DNA from: Pseudovibrio sp947494035
GTDB taxonomy: Bacteria; Pseudomonadota; Alphaproteobacteria; Rhizobiales; Stappiaceae
Reading direction: 5' to 3'
DNA length: 64,000 bases
Assembly (NCBI GenBank): GCA_947494035.1
Contig: CANLTN010000005.1
Span: 1 to 64,000 of the forward strand
Part shown: piece by piece, positions 26,639 through 35,320 of the stretch
Numbering within the stretch: the stretch's first letter is position 1
How the letters are laid out: each line of letters begins with the position of its first letter
Position numbers and translations under genes: made by a program
The notes under the pieces: generated by a model
Database searches by the model: none
The model's input: only the letters and a program-made list of their open reading frames with translations
What the model was told of the DNA's origin: nothing

Positions 26639-26662
26639 AATGCTAACTCCTTTTGACCTATC

Positions 26663-27412
26663 TTAAAGAACGCCAGCTTCGTTTTTGAGCTTGTCTACCA
26701 GCTCCTCAACGGAAGCGACTTTAACGCCTGCCTTGCGTGCATCAGGCTCGGCAGTGTTGAGAACCTTCAGGCGAGGCGTTGCGTCTACACCAAAGTCTGC
26801 AAGGGTTTTCTCAGCGATCGGCTTCTTCTTTGCCTTCATGATGTTAGGCAGGGAAGCGTAGCGAGGCTCGTTCAAACGTAGGTCAGTTGTGACGATTGCT
26901 GGCATGTTCAGCTTAACAGTCTGCAGGCCGCCGTCGATTTCGCGGGTGACATCTACAGTATTGTCGCCAAGGTCAACCTTGGACGCGAAGGTGCCCTGCG
27001 CCCAGCCCAGGAGTGCAGCGAGCATCTGGCCGGTCTGGTTACAGTCGTCATCGATCGCCTGCTTACCGAGGATTACGAGGCCTGGCTCTTCTTCTTCAAC
27101 GATGCCTTTGAGGGCCTTCGCAACAGCGAGCGGCTCAACGATATCGTCGGTCTGAACCAGAATACCGCGGTCAGCGCCCATTGCGAGGCCGGTGCGGATG
27201 GTTTCAGTTGCTTGCTTAGGACCGATGGAAACGACAATGATTTCAGTCGCTTTGCCAGCCTCTTTCAGGCGAAGCGCCTCTTCAACAGCGATTTCGTCGA
27301 AAGGGTTCATGGACATTTTGACGTTTGCCAGTTCAACGCCGGAGCCATCCGCCTTCACGCGAACTTTTACGTTATAGTCAACGACCCGTTTTACGGGCAC
27401 GATAATTTTCAT
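26663..27412 (-). CDS. etfB: Electron transfer flavoprotein subunit beta
   Basis: AMP-binding beta subunit of ETF. The 249-aa product carries the canonical start MKIIVPVKRVVDYNVK, NPFDEIAVEEALRLKE, the signature around LGKQAIDDDCNQTGQMLAALLGW and the recognition-loop segment LRLNEPRYASLPNIMKAKKKPI, which docks on acyl-CoA dehydrogenases. It is the first gene of etfBA. Confidence 0.97.
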   Translation of the reverse strand: MKIIVPVKRVVDYNVKVRVKADGSGVELANVKMSMNPFDEIAVEEALRLKEAGKATEIIVVSIGPKQATETIRTGLAMGADRGILVQTDDIVEPLAVAKALKGIVEEEEPGLVILGKQAIDDDCNQTGQMLAALLGWAQGTFASKVDLGDNTVDVTREIDGGLQTVKLNMPAIVTTDLRLNEPRYASLPNIMKAKKKPIAEKTLADFGVDATPRLKVLNTAEPDARKAGVKVASVEELVDKLKNEAGVL

Positions 27413-27532
27413 GTTCCTAGAACCTCCACTAGAAATTCAGGGGAGTTTGCGTCGCAACAAAGTTGTTCAGACACACTTTCCGCCGGGCTACCAGGGCCAA
27501 AAGGGAATGCATATTGCATTGCAATTGCGGCG

Positions 27533-27561
27533 ACCGTAATGAGCAATTTGGGGGCTGTCAA
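27533..27561 (-). promoter_or_regulatory. etfB: Predicted etfBA promoter
   Basis: On the minus strand, a perfect -35 TTGACA (27561-27556) is separated by 17 bp from TACGGT (27538-27533), about 120 bp upstream of etfB. The -35 overlaps one copy of a 12-bp direct repeat, GTCAACGATYGC, found at 27557-27568 and again at 27665-27676. The -10 is weak, so this is only a prediction. Confidence 0.4.
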
Positions 27562-27702
27562 CGATCGCCTAGGGTAAATAGGTATTGGATTTCAACCATT
27601 GTATAAGGCGAAGTGGCCTCTTAGCGTAGATAGTTGTCCATAAGTGTTGATAGTTTACCTATTGGTCAACGATTGCTGGTCGAATTTTTTACCTAAAGAT
27701 CG

Positions 27703-28278
27703 CTATCTGTTTTTGCCTGCGACCCACAAAACATCGCCTTCACCCTTCAGGTTTGCGTAGCGCGAGGCAACGAAGAAGAGGTCTGAGAGGCGGTTGAGGT
27801 ATTGCAGGGCTTGTTTGTTGACCTTCTCTTTTTGCGAGAGGTCAGCAACCAGGCGTTCTGCACGACGAGCAACTGTTCTGGCCTGATGCAGATAGGCGGC
27901 CAGCGGCGTCCCCCCCGGTAAGACAAATGATTTCAACGGGGTAAGCTCAACGTTCAGTTGGTCGATGGCATCTTCCAGCGCGCTTACCTGGTTTTCGGTG
28001 ATGCGCAGTGGCTCATATCCGAGGTCCTCGCCAGTATCTGGGGTGGCCAGATCAGCGCCGAGATCAAACAGGTCGTTTTGAATGCGGCCCAGCAGTTCAT
28101 CCAGTACTGGCATCTCTTTTGAGGCGTGAAGGCGGACAATTCCGACGACAGAGTTGGTTTCGTCCACGGTTCCGTAGGCTTCGATGCGCAGATCATGCTT
28201 GGGTCTGCGTTCTCCGCTGCCTAGAGCGGTGGTGCCGTCATCGCCGGTTTTTGTGTAGATCTTATTGAGGGTGACCAT
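27703..28278 (-). CDS. Cob(I)alamin adenosyltransferase (PduO type)
   Basis: Transfers the adenosyl group of ATP to cob(I)alamin to make coenzyme B12. The N-terminal ATP-binding signature YTKTGDDGTTALGSGER, then AYGTVDETNSVVG, and the C-terminal R.AERL.V and NRLSDLFFVASRY (where the ATP/cobalamin pocket residues lie) identify the PduO class, not CobA or EutT. The length (191 aa) is normal. It follows the HIG1-type gene by 23 bp and is likely co-transcribed with it, an association seen in other Rhizobiales. Confidence 0.95.
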   Translation of the reverse strand: MVTLNKIYTKTGDDGTTALGSGERRPKHDLRIEAYGTVDETNSVVGIVRLHASKEMPVLDELLGRIQNDLFDLGADLATPDTGEDLGYEPLRITENQVSALEDAIDQLNVELTPLKSFVLPGGTPLAAYLHQARTVARRAERLVADLSQKEKVNKQALQYLNRLSDLFFVASRYANLKGEGDVLWVAGKNR

Positions 28279-28301
28279 TTTGTACCAGTTTCAATCCAGA
28301 A

Positions 28302-28496
28302 TCAGGATGTGCTTGCTAGATAAAGAGCCAACATAATCAGTATGATAGCTGCGAACTGTAGCAGAACGCGGTAGCGCATCAGCTTTTGCGAGCGATTTGG
28401 ATCTCCGCCGCGCATCATGTTCCAGAGGCCAAGGGCGAGGACCACTGCGACGGCGAGAAGGGCAATAGGAACCAGAGTGGCAACAATACCGCTCAT
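28302..28496 (-). CDS. Twin-transmembrane HIG1-domain protein
   Basis: A 64-residue protein with two hydrophobic helices (about residues 5-27 and 44-62) joined by a polar loop NMMRGGDPNRSQKLMRYRV, the pattern of HIG1/hypoxia-induced domain proteins. Relatives associate with cytochrome oxidase in respiratory chains; that role is only inferred here. ATG 28496 has GGAG 6 bp upstream, so the upstream in-frame start at 28508 is disfavoured. It precedes the adenosyltransferase and lies 40 bp after tspO, so the three may form one operon. Confidence 0.85.
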   Translation of the reverse strand: MSGIVATLVPIALLAVAVVLALGLWNMMRGGDPNRSQKLMRYRVLLQFAAIILIMLALYLASTS

Positions 28497-28536
28497 TGAA
28501 ATCTCCAATATCGATTTGCCTCGGTTGAGGCTCGGA

Positions 28537-29067
28537 TTAATTCAGAACCACAATAGAGGCATTCAGTATGGCTGCAAAGCTAACCCAAAGGAGATAGGGC
28601 AGATAGAGCCAAGCTGCAAAGATTTGCGCTCTATAAAATAGCCAGAAAGTGAAAAAACTTAGCGCTAGCAAGATGATAAGGACAATAAGGCCTAACGTCG
28701 GGTTTTGTTGGCCGAAGAAGGCCCAGGACCAAATTCCGTTCAAAAACAACAGGATAACAAATGTTAACTGAATAGTTGATTTTGCCGGAGGCTTGGCAGT
28801 TTCGCTGGTTGCATCCTGTTGGAACTCGGTCGCCATCCAGATGCAGAAGGCCAGAAGTGTGTAGAGAACGGACCAGACTGGTGCAAATAGCCAGTTCGGT
28901 GGATTAAAGGGCGGTTTGTTGAGGGAGGCATACCACTCAGGGATTGCCGGTGTGGTGACAATGCCGCCGTAAGCTGCTGTTGCGTAACACAAAAGCCCCC
29001 ATCCAACGAGACGACTCCAGACAACTCTGTTCTTTAACTTTGCTTTTGTGGTGTCGCTAAGAGGCAC
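28537..29067 (-). CDS. tspO: TspO/MBR (tryptophan-rich sensory) protein
   Basis: Five-helix inner or outer membrane protein that binds porphyrins and cholesterol-like ligands; in Rhodobacter it tunes tetrapyrrole-dependent gene expression. The 176-aa product shows WYASLNKPPFNPPNWLFAPVW, WSWAFFG and multiple Trp-rich helices. A charged insertion (TEFQQDATSETAKPPAKS) sits between helices 2 and 3 and is longer than in typical TspO. The start is GTG 29067. It heads a likely operon with the HIG1 and adenosyltransferase genes and faces the MFS gene. Confidence 0.92.
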   Translation of the reverse strand: MPLSDTTKAKLKNRVVWSRLVGWGLLCYATAAYGGIVTTPAIPEWYASLNKPPFNPPNWLFAPVWSVLYTLLAFCIWMATEFQQDATSETAKPPAKSTIQLTFVILLFLNGIWSWAFFGQQNPTLGLIVLIILLALSFFTFWLFYRAQIFAAWLYLPYLLWVSFAAILNASIVVLN

Positions 29068-29079
29068 GGAAATTCCTTT

Positions 29080-29135
29080 TTTGCGATGGTTTGCGTCAAA
29101 ATGCGTTTTTTCGCATATTTCCGCGTTGATTTGCG
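29080..29135. promoter_or_regulatory. Repeated TTTGCG motifs in the tspO-MFS divergent region
   Basis: TTTGCG occurs at 29080, 29090 and 29130, and an inverted repeat ATGCG-T6-CGCAT spans 29101-29116, all immediately upstream of tspO. The clustering suggests a binding site for a regulator, but none is identified. Confidence 0.3.
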
Positions 29136-29253
29136 TTGCTATGTTAGCGTGTAGAGTAGCGCCGTATCAATCGCTCTGCATAGCTTGCATTCTTCAAAAA
29201 GATCACGCTAGATGCAATAAATTAGTCATTCCTTTCTTTAGAGCTTTTCCCCC

Positions 29254-30408
29254 ATGACACAACAAGCCGTGCTCGGTGCGCGCGATGTGAATCTTATTCG
29301 CGGCGTCTTCTTTCTTCAGCCTATTGCGCTTGGTGCCTGGTTTCCGCGTATCGCAGAAATTCAGCAGAGACTGCAGGTGAGTGAAGGGGAGTTTGCGCTG
29401 GCCCTTGTTGGTATGCCGGTTGGCTTGCTGATCATGCTTATGTTTGCCGGGCGGCTGACGGAGAGGTTTGGCGCGCGCCAGCTTTTAATTGCTGGCCTGT
29501 TCGCGTTCATCTGCCTGATGCCGCTGCCGACTTACGCGGAAACTATTTTCCAGCTCTTTGTGTATTTGGCCGTTGTTGGTAGTGCGCTGGCGTTTGTGGA
29601 ACTGTGCATGAACGTGATTGCGGATAAGACGGAGCGGGGGAGCGGGCAGCTCATAATGTCGGGCTGTCATGGGTTGTGGAGCCTTGGTGTGCTGGTGGGA
29701 AGCCTGATCAGCTCGGTTTTTTCGTGGGTTGGGTACGGACCGTCCGAGAGCATCTTGATGGTGAGTGGTATGGCCTTGCTGCCTGCGCTGTTCACCTCTT
29801 ACAGTCTGAGCGAAGGGCGGGAGCCGGATGTTGCTGCGAAGTCCGAGAGTGGCTTTCAGATGCCGAATTGGACGTTGGTCGCGGTGTGTTTGTTTGCGTT
29901 TGGCATCACCATGACCGAGGGGGCGATTGCAGATTGGTCAGCGATTTATGTGGCTGATCTGTTTGATCTTTCCGCCGGATATGCGGGTATTGCCTACAGC
30001 ACCTTTGCGATGATGTTGACCTTTGGCCGTTTGACCGGCGACTGGCTGCGGTCGCGTGTCGAGGTTCATGTGGTTGCTGCGGGAATTGTTATCCTCGCGC
30101 TTGTCGGAGTTGGTATCCTTGTTATGTCGCCCAATTATGCGGTGTCACTGCTTGGTTTTGGGTTGGTTGGCCTTGGCGTTTCTGGTGGCTTCCCGCTGGC
30201 TGTTACAGCGGCTGCTGAAAAGCCGGGCCGGTCTGCTGCGACCAATGTGGGCCTGATGACGCAGATCGCGCTTGGTGGCTTCCTCGTCGGCCCTCTCGTC
30301 ATTGGCTATGCCGCCGACCACTTGGGAATTCAGGGCGGATTCCTGCTTCTGCTTCCGGCGCTTGCCTTGAGCTTGCTTATGAGCCGGTCCTTGATTAAGC
30401 GGGGGTGA
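29254..30408 (+). CDS. MFS transporter
   Basis: Major facilitator with about 12 transmembrane helices in 384 aa; substrate unknown. The loop 2-3 motif GRLTERFGARQL (residues about 67-78) is the MFS signature, and a second copy, GRLTGDWLRSR, occurs in the C-terminal half. The N-terminal part (LIRGVFFLQPIALGAWFPRIAEIQ) resembles YbjJ/fucose-permease-like members. The start ATG 29254 is preceded by a pyrimidine run with no good ribosome-binding site. It is divergent from tspO, with a GNAT gene 25 bp downstream. Confidence 0.9.
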   Translation: MTQQAVLGARDVNLIRGVFFLQPIALGAWFPRIAEIQQRLQVSEGEFALALVGMPVGLLIMLMFAGRLTERFGARQLLIAGLFAFICLMPLPTYAETIFQLFVYLAVVGSALAFVELCMNVIADKTERGSGQLIMSGCHGLWSLGVLVGSLISSVFSWVGYGPSESILMVSGMALLPALFTSYSLSEGREPDVAAKSESGFQMPNWTLVAVCLFAFGITMTEGAIADWSAIYVADLFDLSAGYAGIAYSTFAMMLTFGRLTGDWLRSRVEVHVVAAGIVILALVGVGILVMSPNYAVSLLGFGLVGLGVSGGFPLAVTAAAEKPGRSAATNVGLMTQIALGGFLVGPLVIGYAADHLGIQGGFLLLLPALALSLLMSRSLIKRG

Positions 30409-30433
30409 GGGGCCGTTTTAGTTGGTTGGAAAG

Positions 30434-30868
30434 ATGATTAGATTTCGCAGAATTCCCGTTGATCTCACCTACGATCTTCGTCACAAAGTGCTTTGGCCAG
30501 ACTCGCCGATCGAACGTGTGATGGTGACAGGCGATGACGAGGCTCTTCATATTGGGGCATATGAAGGAGAGGCCTTGATTGGGGTTGGCTCCTTCTTCTT
30601 CGACCCGCCATTTGTGAGACTACGAAAGCTCGCGGTGTTACCAGAGAAGCAAGGGCGCGGCATTGGCAGCAAACTGATCCGCTTTGCAGCCAGCCAGCCC
30701 GAGGTGCAGAAGGCTGATCAGCTGTGGTGCGATGCAAGGCAAGATGCGGTTGTGTTTTACCAGCGTCTTGGCTTCACATTAGAAGGAGAGGTCTTTGAGA
30801 AAACAGGTGTTTCTTATCTGAAAGCGCGGGTAGAGATTGCGGCACTCTCTCAAGGAATCGTGCAATAA
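30434..30868 (+). CDS. GNAT family N-acetyltransferase
   Basis: A 144-aa acetyltransferase with the acetyl-CoA-binding motif A (LRKLAVLPEKQGRGIGSKLIRFA, with Q/RGxGx) and a typical C-terminal GFTLEGEVFEKTGVSYL. It begins with IRFRRIPVDLTYDLRHKVLWP. The reading frame also opens at TTG 30422; ATG 30434 is chosen because it fits the family start. The substrate cannot be deduced. It lies 25 bp after the MFS gene and may be co-transcribed with it. Confidence 0.85.
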   Translation: MIRFRRIPVDLTYDLRHKVLWPDSPIERVMVTGDDEALHIGAYEGEALIGVGSFFFDPPFVRLRKLAVLPEKQGRGIGSKLIRFAASQPEVQKADQLWCDARQDAVVFYQRLGFTLEGEVFEKTGVSYLKARVEIAALSQGIVQ

Positions 30869-30922
30869 GGTTGCTGTGCCAGACCGTGTTTGCGTTGAGC
30901 TTGGTGGTGCGCATCTGCTGGG

Positions 30923-32353
30923 CTACAGGATTGGGCTCACAGTTGCGATCACGTTGTTTCCTATCCTTTTGAGGTAGGGCCAATTGGAAACGGTTTCGAA
31001 ACGAACCTGCTCTGAACTTTCGAGGTATTGTTGTTGTCGCCCAAGAATAGCCTGCGTGATTGCCTTGTCTTGCAGGAGAATGTTGTTTTCGTAGTTTAGG
31101 TCAAAGCTCCGCAGGTCTAGATTTGAAGAGCCGATTAGTGTGATCTTCTGGTCCATTGTGAGTGTCTTGGCATGCAGTAGGCCGCCTTTAAACTCGAAGA
31201 GCTCGCACCCGGCCTCCAGAAGCTTGAAATAATGGCTGCGGCTTGCGGCTGCCACGATCCAGCTGTCGTTGACCTTTGGGAAAATCAGCGTGACCTTTAC
31301 GCCTCGATATGCCGCCGCGCGCAAGGCTTCCAGAACGGTTTCATCGGGGACAAAGTAGGGGGTCGACAACGTGAGTTCGAAGCGGGCGGTTGCAATGAGG
31401 CAGGCGAAGAGTTGGGGGGTTGCTCCTTTGCGTTCCGTCGGACCATCGCCCATCACCTGTGCGGGAAACCCTTCTTCTGCGGGTTCTGACTTCAATTCAA
31501 AGTCATCAATCCTCTCATCTGTTGCTTGCATCCAATCGCTGATGAACAGAAGCTGGTTTTGGGTCACAATGGGTCCGGTCAGGCGCAGCATGATGTCGAC
31601 CCAGGGCGCGTATTTGGCTTTTACCAGAAACTCCGGATCAGCTGAGTTTCTACTGCCGCAGTAGGTTACCTTGCCATCGATGATGGTGATCTTGCGGTGG
31701 TTGCGCAGGTCCAGTCTGCTGGTCAGCAAGGTGCGAACGGGTTTGTTGATCGGTAAGGCCACAGCCAGTTGAACGCCAGCCTCGCTCATTCTCTTCCAGA
31801 GCTGTGATTTGATAAACTTGTGCGAGCCGAGGCCATCTGCCATTGCGCGGCACTGGACCCCTCTTTGGGCTGCTCTGATCAGGGCATTTGCAAGGGCCGT
31901 GCCTGTGTCGTCATCAAGCCAGATGTAGTAGAGAACATGCACATATTCCTGCGCCGCATCGATGTCCGCTATCATGCTTTCACGGGTTGCGGTGGCGTCT
32001 TCCATCAGCGTGGCGTTGTTTCCGGCAATTGGATAAAAGCCGTTGATCGAGCCGGCATAATGGAAGCTATTTCTATATTCCGGATCGATTAAACGATCGA
32101 CGTCAGCTGGAGTTCCCATGAACAGTGATGCATTTTCACGGATTTCATCAAAAATCTCTTTGTGACGTTTGTCTGCGCGATGGCCAAGATCGGTTTCCCC
32201 GAAAAGGAAGTAAATGGCGATGCCAACATAGGGAAGCACGTTCAGGACGATGAACCATGCCAGACGCACCGGAGGTGACAGATCATCCCGCAGCAGAATT
32301 CGAATTGTAAATGACAGAACGAGAAGAATATGAAGTGCTAGTATAAAGGTCAT
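30923..32353 (-). CDS. cls: Cardiolipin synthase (phospholipase D family)
   Basis: Condenses two phosphatidylglycerols into cardiolipin and glycerol at the inner membrane. The 476-aa product has two N-terminal transmembrane helices with the PLDc_N segment (RLAWFIVLNVLPYVGIAIYF) and two PLD motifs, HRKITIIDGKVTYCGSRN and HAKTLTMDQKITLIGSSNLD (both HxK). The ending NLDLRSFDLNYENN is the usual Cls C-terminal block. Transcribed on the minus strand with the small YrhK-like gene 63 bp upstream. Confidence 0.93.
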   Translation of the reverse strand: MTFILALHILLVLSFTIRILLRDDLSPPVRLAWFIVLNVLPYVGIAIYFLFGETDLGHRADKRHKEIFDEIRENASLFMGTPADVDRLIDPEYRNSFHYAGSINGFYPIAGNNATLMEDATATRESMIADIDAAQEYVHVLYYIWLDDDTGTALANALIRAAQRGVQCRAMADGLGSHKFIKSQLWKRMSEAGVQLAVALPINKPVRTLLTSRLDLRNHRKITIIDGKVTYCGSRNSADPEFLVKAKYAPWVDIMLRLTGPIVTQNQLLFISDWMQATDERIDDFELKSEPAEEGFPAQVMGDGPTERKGATPQLFACLIATARFELTLSTPYFVPDETVLEALRAAAYRGVKVTLIFPKVNDSWIVAAASRSHYFKLLEAGCELFEFKGGLLHAKTLTMDQKITLIGSSNLDLRSFDLNYENNILLQDKAITQAILGRQQQYLESSEQVRFETVSNWPYLKRIGNNVIATVSPIL

Positions 32354-32416
32354 TCGGACTCGACTGAGCTGAAATGCAGCTCTGATGTTGGTCGTTGGAA
32401 GAACTTCTGACTAGCT

Positions 32417-32728
32417 TCACCTCATATCGGGATTTAGCCAACCCGTATTATTCTCGGATTCGTCGCGGACTTCCTGATATTTCCTGAGGCGGATATAGGC
32501 GAGTTCGCGAAAGAGCTTAATTGTTGGCCGGAAGCCGAACAAAATTGAGCCAATCAAGAACAACCAGGTGCCCAAATAGGTGGTTACCTCTTTGAAGAAG
32601 AGGATACTGCCAATAACGAACAAGGCTGCCGCAGCGAAATCGACAGTGGTGTATGCGAGCTCGCAATAGGCGTAGATTCGCTTGTGTTGCTCACTCAGTG
32701 TGTGGTTGTCAGGATGAAATAATGCCAT
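32417..32728 (-). CDS. YrhK-like domain membrane protein
   Basis: A 103-aa protein with two hydrophobic helices (about residues 33-48 and 50-68) and the pattern YAYCELAYTTVDFAAAALFVIGSILFF...GTWLFLIGSILFGFRPTIKL that I associate with the YrhK domain. No function is established for the family. The Cls gene follows, and co-transcription is likely. Confidence 0.72.
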   Translation of the reverse strand: MALFHPDNHTLSEQHKRIYAYCELAYTTVDFAAAALFVIGSILFFKEVTTYLGTWLFLIGSILFGFRPTIKLFRELAYIRLRKYQEVRDESENNTGWLNPDMR

Positions 32729-32807
32729 GAGGTGTCTCTTTTGCCGAGCGGCATGAATTCAGGGCATTGGAAATATGATTCAACTTCGCCCAGTTTGATT
32801 TGTAGCT

Positions 32808-33668
32808 TCACTCCTCCGACTTGGCAGACCTTCTCAGGATCATATCGAGCATGGAGGTTGGCAGCAGGCGGCGCAGGAAGCTCATTATATAAGTTGGAAC
32901 AGTTACGTAATAACGGGCCTTTGCGGTAGGGGCTTCGATGGCGTGGATGAGTTTGTTCACGACGGCGTCGGGTGGGAGTTTGAATTTTGTGGTGCCGCCT
33001 TTGGAGAGCATGGTGAGGCGGCGGTTGTAGCTGTCGCGGAAGTGGGACGCGTTCTTTGCGTCCTCTCCGATCTCCTTGAAGAACATTTTGACGGATGTTT
33101 TGGAAAATTCAGATTGAATCGGACCCGGTTCGATTAAGCTCACCTGTATGCCGGAGCCATGCAGTTCGAGGCGTAGGGTATCGGTGTAGCCTTCCAGTGC
33201 AAATTTAGTGGCGTTGTAGGCGCCGCGGTAGTCCATGGCGACGAGGCCGAGGATTGAGGAGCATTGCACGATGCGGCCATGGCCTTGTTTGCGCATGACC
33301 GGAATGACAAGGCGGGTCAGCTCGTGCCAGCCGAAGAAGTTGGTTTCGAACTGGCGTCGCAGGGCGTCGGTTGGAAGGTCTTCGATGGCACCGGGAAGGC
33401 CGTAGGCACCGTTGTTGTAGAGCGCATCAAGGCGGCCACCGGTGATTTCTAGAGCTGACTTAAGGGTGGACTGAATAGATTCGGTATCGCAATAATCCAA
33501 ATGGAAGGCTTCAAAGCCTTCCGAGCGCAGTCGTTCTGCGTCCTCTGGTTTGCGACAGGTGGGAAAGACTTGCCATCCTCTGTCTCTTAAGATGTGCGCG
33601 GCGGCGTAACCGATGCCGCTGGAACATCCGGTGATGAGGATGGAGCGTTTGTCTTTCACGTTTGTCAC
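32808..33668 (-). CDS. Short-chain dehydrogenase/reductase
   Basis: NAD(P)-dependent oxidoreductase of unknown substrate. The 286-aa product has the TGxxxGIG cofactor motif (ITGCSSGIGYAAA), NNGAYG (the NNAG variant), the catalytic Ser in VQCSSILGLV and YRGAYNATKFALEG (YxxxK). The region after residue 200 and the LRRLLPTSMLDMILRR tail look like membrane-interacting SDRs of the classical long-tail type. It precedes the hydrophobic small protein gene on the same strand by 15 bp (downstream of it in transcription). Confidence 0.9.
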   Translation of the reverse strand: MTNVKDKRSILITGCSSGIGYAAAHILRDRGWQVFPTCRKPEDAERLRSEGFEAFHLDYCDTESIQSTLKSALEITGGRLDALYNNGAYGLPGAIEDLPTDALRRQFETNFFGWHELTRLVIPVMRKQGHGRIVQCSSILGLVAMDYRGAYNATKFALEGYTDTLRLELHGSGIQVSLIEPGPIQSEFSKTSVKMFFKEIGEDAKNASHFRDSYNRRLTMLSKGGTTKFKLPPDAVVNKLIHAIEAPTAKARYYVTVPTYIMSFLRRLLPTSMLDMILRRSAKSEE

Positions 33669-33683
33669 TAAACCCCCATCATA

Positions 33684-33938
33684 TTACAAAATCGAGCTGC
33701 GAATGAACCAAAGGAAAAGTGCGGCTGCAAAGATCCAGATGAAGGTTCCTATCCAGCCTGCCATTGTGCAGCTAAAATATAGCTTGCGGTTCTCCGCTTG
33801 CCGAAACCCAAAGATGTTATAGGTTTCATGCTGAAGGCGTAGCTTTTCTGCATGAATTTGCCCGAAAGATATTATCGGCAGGAGAAACCTTGCAGTGTAG
33901 TAGCCCAAGATCTCAACGATAATATCTAGCAGAAACAT
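33684..33938 (-). CDS. Small membrane protein of unknown function
   Basis: Not recognised. This 84-aa protein has a hydrophobic N-terminal third (LLDIIVEILGYYTARFLLPIISFG), a polar middle containing HAEKLRLQHETYNIFGFRQAENRK, and a C-terminal helix (WIGTFIWIFAAALFLWFI). Two membrane spans are likely. The ribosome-binding site is weak, but placement 28 bp after the UbiH-type gene and 15 bp before the SDR gene on the same strand supports it. Confidence 0.6.
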   Translation of the reverse strand: MFLLDIIVEILGYYTARFLLPIISFGQIHAEKLRLQHETYNIFGFRQAENRKLYFSCTMAGWIGTFIWIFAAALFLWFIRSSIL

Positions 33939-33966
33939 GAATGCCCACTTTTCGGGAAAACCTTAC

Positions 33967-35208
33967 TTACAACGAATTGCCGAGAAGCAGTTTAGGGGAA
34001 GGGCCGGCCATGCCTGCTGCTTCGCCGATGAAGTGCTTTTTCAGGAATGGCATGCGCTCCACAAGACCGAGGCCGAGGTCACGGACGGCGCGGACCGGGT
34101 CGATGTTGTTGGAGAACAGGCGGTTGAGCACGTCGGTGGTCATGCCCATCTGCCATGTATCGAAGCGACGCCAGCTCTGGTAGCGTTCCAGAATGTGTGC
34201 AGCACCAATATCAAGACCGAGGCGGTGGGCGTCTACAAGCACCTCTGACAGGGCTGCGACGTCCTTGAAGCCGTAGTTGAGGCCCTGACCTGCGATGGGG
34301 TGGATTCCGTGGGCGGCGTCGCCTGCCAATGCGAAACGGTTGGAGACAAAAGAGCGGGCCAGAACGAGGTTGAGCGGGAAGGCTTGACGTGGGCCGTCTA
34401 GTTTGAGCTCACCCAGATGATGACCGAAGCGGCGCTCCAGTTCGATCTCGAAGGTGAACTCATCGCCATTGACCAAGCGATTGGCTTCAGCGGTCTTTTC
34501 TGTCCAGACGATAGAGGACCGGTTGCCCTTGAGCGGCAGGATTGCGAACGGGCCGGAGGGCAGGAAGTGCTCTTCTGCGCGGCCATTGTGCGGGCGCTCG
34601 TGGGCCACGGTGGTGACGATGCCGCTCTGGTTATAGCTCCAGCGGTTGCATTGGATGCCTGCAAGGTCGCGGAGTTTGGAGCGGACGCCGTCAGCTGCCA
34701 CAATCAGGCGGGACTGGATTGTTTTGCCGCTGCCAAGGGAAATCTGGACGTGGGCTGGCTCGATAGCGAAGTCCTTGACGCTGTCGGGAGCGTAGATGTG
34801 AACACCTGCATCTGTGGCTGCATCATGCAATGCGCCGACCATATGATTGTTCTGAACCATGCGGGCAAATGGTTCGCCATCATCTACATCACCAGCAAAG
34901 GTCAGAAAGACAGGGCGCACGCTGTCGTGCAGCTTGCTGTCCGTGACGATCATTTCTGTGATTGGCTGGGACTCTGCTTCCAGTTTGTACCAGATGCCGA
35001 GCTGATCGAGCATGCGCACTGCACCTGCCGCGACGGCGGAGGAGCGTGGGTCATTTTCGATTGCAGAGCGTGGGCGCAAGTCTACCAGCGCGATTTTCAT
35101 GGAAGGTTCTGACTGCTTCAAAGCAAGCGCAAGCGACAATCCAACATAGCCGCCACCACCTATGGTGACGTCGTAAAAATCTTCATTGGCGGCTTGTTTT
35201 TTGCTCAT
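33967..35208 (-). CDS. UbiH/UbiF/COQ6-family FAD-dependent monooxygenase
   Basis: Hydroxylates the ubiquinone ring in Q biosynthesis; which ring carbon it targets cannot be told from sequence. The 413-aa product shows the FAD Rossmann motif GGGGYVGLSLALAL, the DG motif IVAADGVRSKLRDLAG, and the GD motif FALAGDAAHGIHPIAGQGLNYG. The frame is open to 35256, but ATG 35208 (MSKKQAANEDF), with GGGAAGA upstream, is the better start. It is divergent from tesB and precedes the small membrane protein gene. Confidence 0.92.
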   Translation of the reverse strand: MSKKQAANEDFYDVTIGGGGYVGLSLALALKQSEPSMKIALVDLRPRSAIENDPRSSAVAAGAVRMLDQLGIWYKLEAESQPITEMIVTDSKLHDSVRPVFLTFAGDVDDGEPFARMVQNNHMVGALHDAATDAGVHIYAPDSVKDFAIEPAHVQISLGSGKTIQSRLIVAADGVRSKLRDLAGIQCNRWSYNQSGIVTTVAHERPHNGRAEEHFLPSGPFAILPLKGNRSSIVWTEKTAEANRLVNGDEFTFEIELERRFGHHLGELKLDGPRQAFPLNLVLARSFVSNRFALAGDAAHGIHPIAGQGLNYGFKDVAALSEVLVDAHRLGLDIGAAHILERYQSWRRFDTWQMGMTTDVLNRLFSNNIDPVRAVRDLGLGLVERMPFLKKHFIGEAAGMAGPSPKLLLGNSL

Positions 35209-35320
35209 GGAAGTCTTCCCTGTAATCGTTCGGTTAGCCCAATTAACCGTTGACACTACCGATATAGCGTCACACTACTCACATTCAATCGAAATCACTA
35301 CTAAAATAGGTTTGTCTGCA

